A DNA stretch of 64,000 nt from NCBI GenBank assembly GCA_918026815.1, contig CAKJVC010000153.1:62001-126000 (forward strand), given 5' to 3'. The stretch's first letter is position 1, and each line of letters starts with the position of its first letter. The position numbers and the translations under genes are program-made. Below the pieces are notes generated by a model. That model was not told the origin of the DNA. It was given only the letters and a program-made list of their open reading frames with translations, and made no database searches. Source of the stretch: Chalara sp. BL73. Lineage: Eukaryota; Ascomycota; Leotiomycetes; Helotiales. Below are positions 62,114 to 64,000 of this stretch, piece by piece.

Positions 62114-62218
62114 CTTGAGGATTCCTCAGAATCATCAACTCATCATGTGGCCACGGTCCACAAGATTGAAGAGGCGGCTGTGAGAGCGGGAACATTGGCT
62201 AGAGTGCTGCCTTGGTGA
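62114..62218 (+). pseudogene. C-terminal remnant of a second DUF3435-type gene
   Basis: The frame reads HHVATVHKIEEAAVRAGTLA and stops at 62216-62218. HVATVHKI is identical to the C-terminal Cys/His-finger end of the recombinase at 40765-43580. At nucleotide level, CATGTGGCCACGG and TCCACAAGATT match 43530-43555 with two C/T differences, while the flanks do not match. It therefore appears to be the tail of a different member of the family, with the rest missing or unrecognisable. Confidence 0.55.
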
Positions 62219-62319
62219 TATGCATAGTCTACGTCGGATTGCGTTCAAGTCTCTCGAAAATAGCTTTACGCACGACAGTGGAGCTGATAATAGCTTGCGG
62301 TGATGCAAACGTAAGTTAA

Positions 62320-63516
62320 TTAGAATATATCCAGGGGAATAACTTTATCGCAATCTCCTATGAGGACATAATCACACAGGGCCTTTACACTTGCTCCTGG
62401 CTCTTCCTTGCTAATCCAGAAACTTGCCCCACCTACGCTCCGAGCAGCGTGGCAAAAGTTTGCGGCGATTGACTGAGCCCCAGGAATCTCCAGCTTCGTA
62501 CCAACAATCAACACCAGATGCGGGCATTCTCTCAAGCCATTCTTGACACACCCCAAAATCTCCTTGTCGTCTGGGTGAAGCTCGCCGTATAAAAGCACAT
62601 CCGGCCGAAGTGTGCCAATGCTCAATGATCGCTTGCCCTTCAGTACCCGGGCCTGGCTCCTTTCCAAGCATCTTTGACAACCAGGTGAATCGGCACCTTG
62701 GAACAAGTGTGGCTCGAAGGCACAGACCCAGTTACATATCCGGCATCTGGCTTGGTCAACTTGACCATGGAGGCGTACTGTCCTGGCCTCGAGATCGGGC
62801 AGCAACTGCTCGAGGCCATCAATATTCTGCGTATAGTGTTGGAAATAAGGACGGCTCCGCGCAAGCTCGTCCATCACCTGATGGAACGATGAAGGCTGGG
62901 TCAAATCCGAATACAGGCGCTCAAACATACCGCGGACGGTGGAATGAAAGCGGATGATCTCGTCAGAAGAGGAGTAGAGAAAGCGGTCGAACGAACTCTG
63001 CTTGGATTTCCGCATATCATCAAAGGTTGGAACTACGCTAAATCAGCATCGATAGAGAAGTTCGTGAATAAGTTTTGGCTCACAGCCTGCATTAACAGAT
63101 ATACCAGCTCCACTGATAACAACGATCTTTTCACTCGATCGCACAAGCTCCCTCAATCGACGGAAGCCATCTACAGGCTTGTGGATAGTCTGAAATGATC
63201 CCTTCATCTTTCGGGTCCTCTTTCGGATCCGGTGTTTCTCGTTGTTTGGTCTTTGAGTAAGAGCCGTCTGTTTTGGCGGATCCACCTCATCGTCAATTAC
63301 TATTCGCCGGTCTGTTCTACGGTAAGCAAGGACTCTGATACTGTATATGCATCTTCTACCTCGAGAGCCGTCTTGAGGGCACACCTGTCCCTTCCTTGAC
63401 TTAGAGGCAGCAGTCATCCTGCCACAGTTCTTCCGAATACTTTTCACACCGAAATCGGCACGGAGTGGGCGTTTATCGTCGCAGCCTTTCACTAAGTCAG
63501 ATTCTGCAGATGCCAT
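62320..63516 (-). CDS. Sirtuin (Sir2-family NAD-dependent deacylase)
   Basis: Exons 63516-63084 and 63032-62320 join in frame to 381 residues; the 51-bp intron (63033-63083) lies inside the NAD motif, and splicing gives GAGISVNAGFPTFDDMR. Other signatures: HYTQNIDGLEQL, VRLHGQVDQA with the catalytic His, two zinc Cys pairs (CRIC and CQRC), RPDVLLYGE and LIVGTKLEIPGAQ. All catalytic and zinc residues are present. The N-terminal 125 residues are basic and low in conservation, suggesting nuclear location. Sirtuins remove acyl groups from lysines, and Sir2 domains also act as NAD-consuming effectors in immune proteins. Here it lies at the far side of the NLR region; whether it is cargo or chromosomal is open. 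Confidence 0.9.
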
Positions 63517-64000
63517 TTTTGCGATATAATGAAATTGTAAGGATATTTCACAGAATAAAAGAGGAACTGGGAAGGAGGGAGTTTTGAGGAGGGAGTGCTG
63601 CCTTTTTATACTTGAGCGGAGAGTCCGATGACGCTACCAAATTCTCACCGTTGCATAAGCCTTCCATTAGGCGCCTTTGCCAGGAAGATTTGATTCGTTG
63701 AAGAACGGCCAAACAAAGGCTTCCTCCGTCGGTTGTCTGGATTAGGAGTTTCCTGCGAGTGAATCCATGCAGCACTCCTTGCATAAAACACTCTTAGGCT
63801 TGAGATGGCTATAGCTGATGCATGGATAGATAATGGTTCCTACACGCCATCGCGGACAGGGAGACAACATCCAGGGAAAAGCGGCGTAATCCTCCAAAGC
63901 CGGCCAAAGCTCGTTTCTTTGAAGCACGCTATTGAAGCTCTCGTCTTATCATTATTCAAGCCGGCCCTTCTGTTACTTCTCCTCGCTGAATCTTATTCTA
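63517..64000. other. Upstream flank of the sirtuin gene
   Basis: Probable promoter of the sirtuin and start of the next interval. The short frames show nothing recognisable. Confidence 0.4.

Noticed and set aside
1..64000. tRNA, rRNA, telomere or centromere repeats
   Set aside because: I looked for cloverleaf-type sequences, rRNA cores and TTAGGG arrays by eye and found none.

Overview
The window looks like nuclear DNA of a filamentous ascomycete (Pezizomycotina). Genes carry several 45-80 bp introns, proteins include Zn2Cys6, HET, NACHT-WD40 and DUF3435 families, and the repeats are eroded to extreme AT-richness in the way repeat-induced point mutation (RIP) does it. I cannot name the species.

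Region 1 (1-24.0 kb) is a block of dead LTR retrotransposons. One family is present as three nearly full copies plus a solo LTR. Copy 3 (12414-19198, direct repeats CTTTT) sits inside copy 2 (9231-22595, direct repeats CACTT/CACCT). Copy 1 ends at 8435 and is broken by a solo LTR (4021-4473, AGTTA/AATTA). Three younger, GC-normal insertions of 214-299 bp, each with its own 5-bp target duplication, lie in this AT-rich sea. No reading frame of the elements survives.

Region 2 (24.3-37.6 kb) has normal composition and reads as a small aromatic-catabolism cluster: a type-B carboxylesterase, an FAD monooxygenase of the salicylate-hydroxylase type, homogentisate 1,2-dioxygenase (hmgA), an MFS transporter divergent from hmgA, a Zn2Cys6 regulator and a broken short-chain dehydrogenase. 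A plausible logic is: import or ester cleavage, ring hydroxylation to homogentisate, ring opening. The later enzymes (maleylacetoacetate isomerase, fumarylacetoacetase) are not here.

Region 3 (37.6-40.06 kb) holds tandem repeats and a RIP-eroded stretch, including a second copy of the short element seen at 12.7 kb.

Region 4 (40.06-64 kb) starts with an abrupt switch from AT-rich to normal DNA. The first gene is a DUF3435 tyrosine recombinase, the family of Starship 'captains', pointing into the region. Behind it lie a NACHT-WD40 NLR with 20 almost identical 42-residue WD repeats, two uncharacterised genes, a LINE fragment, several minisatellites, a HET-NB-ARC-TPR NLR with about 14 near-identical TPR units, a frameshifted short ORF, the tail of a second DUF3435 gene and a sirtuin. 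My leading interpretation is the 5' part of a Starship-like giant element carrying self/non-self recognition (NLR) cargo; its right end is not in the window. Intron boundaries were set by hand from splice signals and reading frame, so single junctions may be off.
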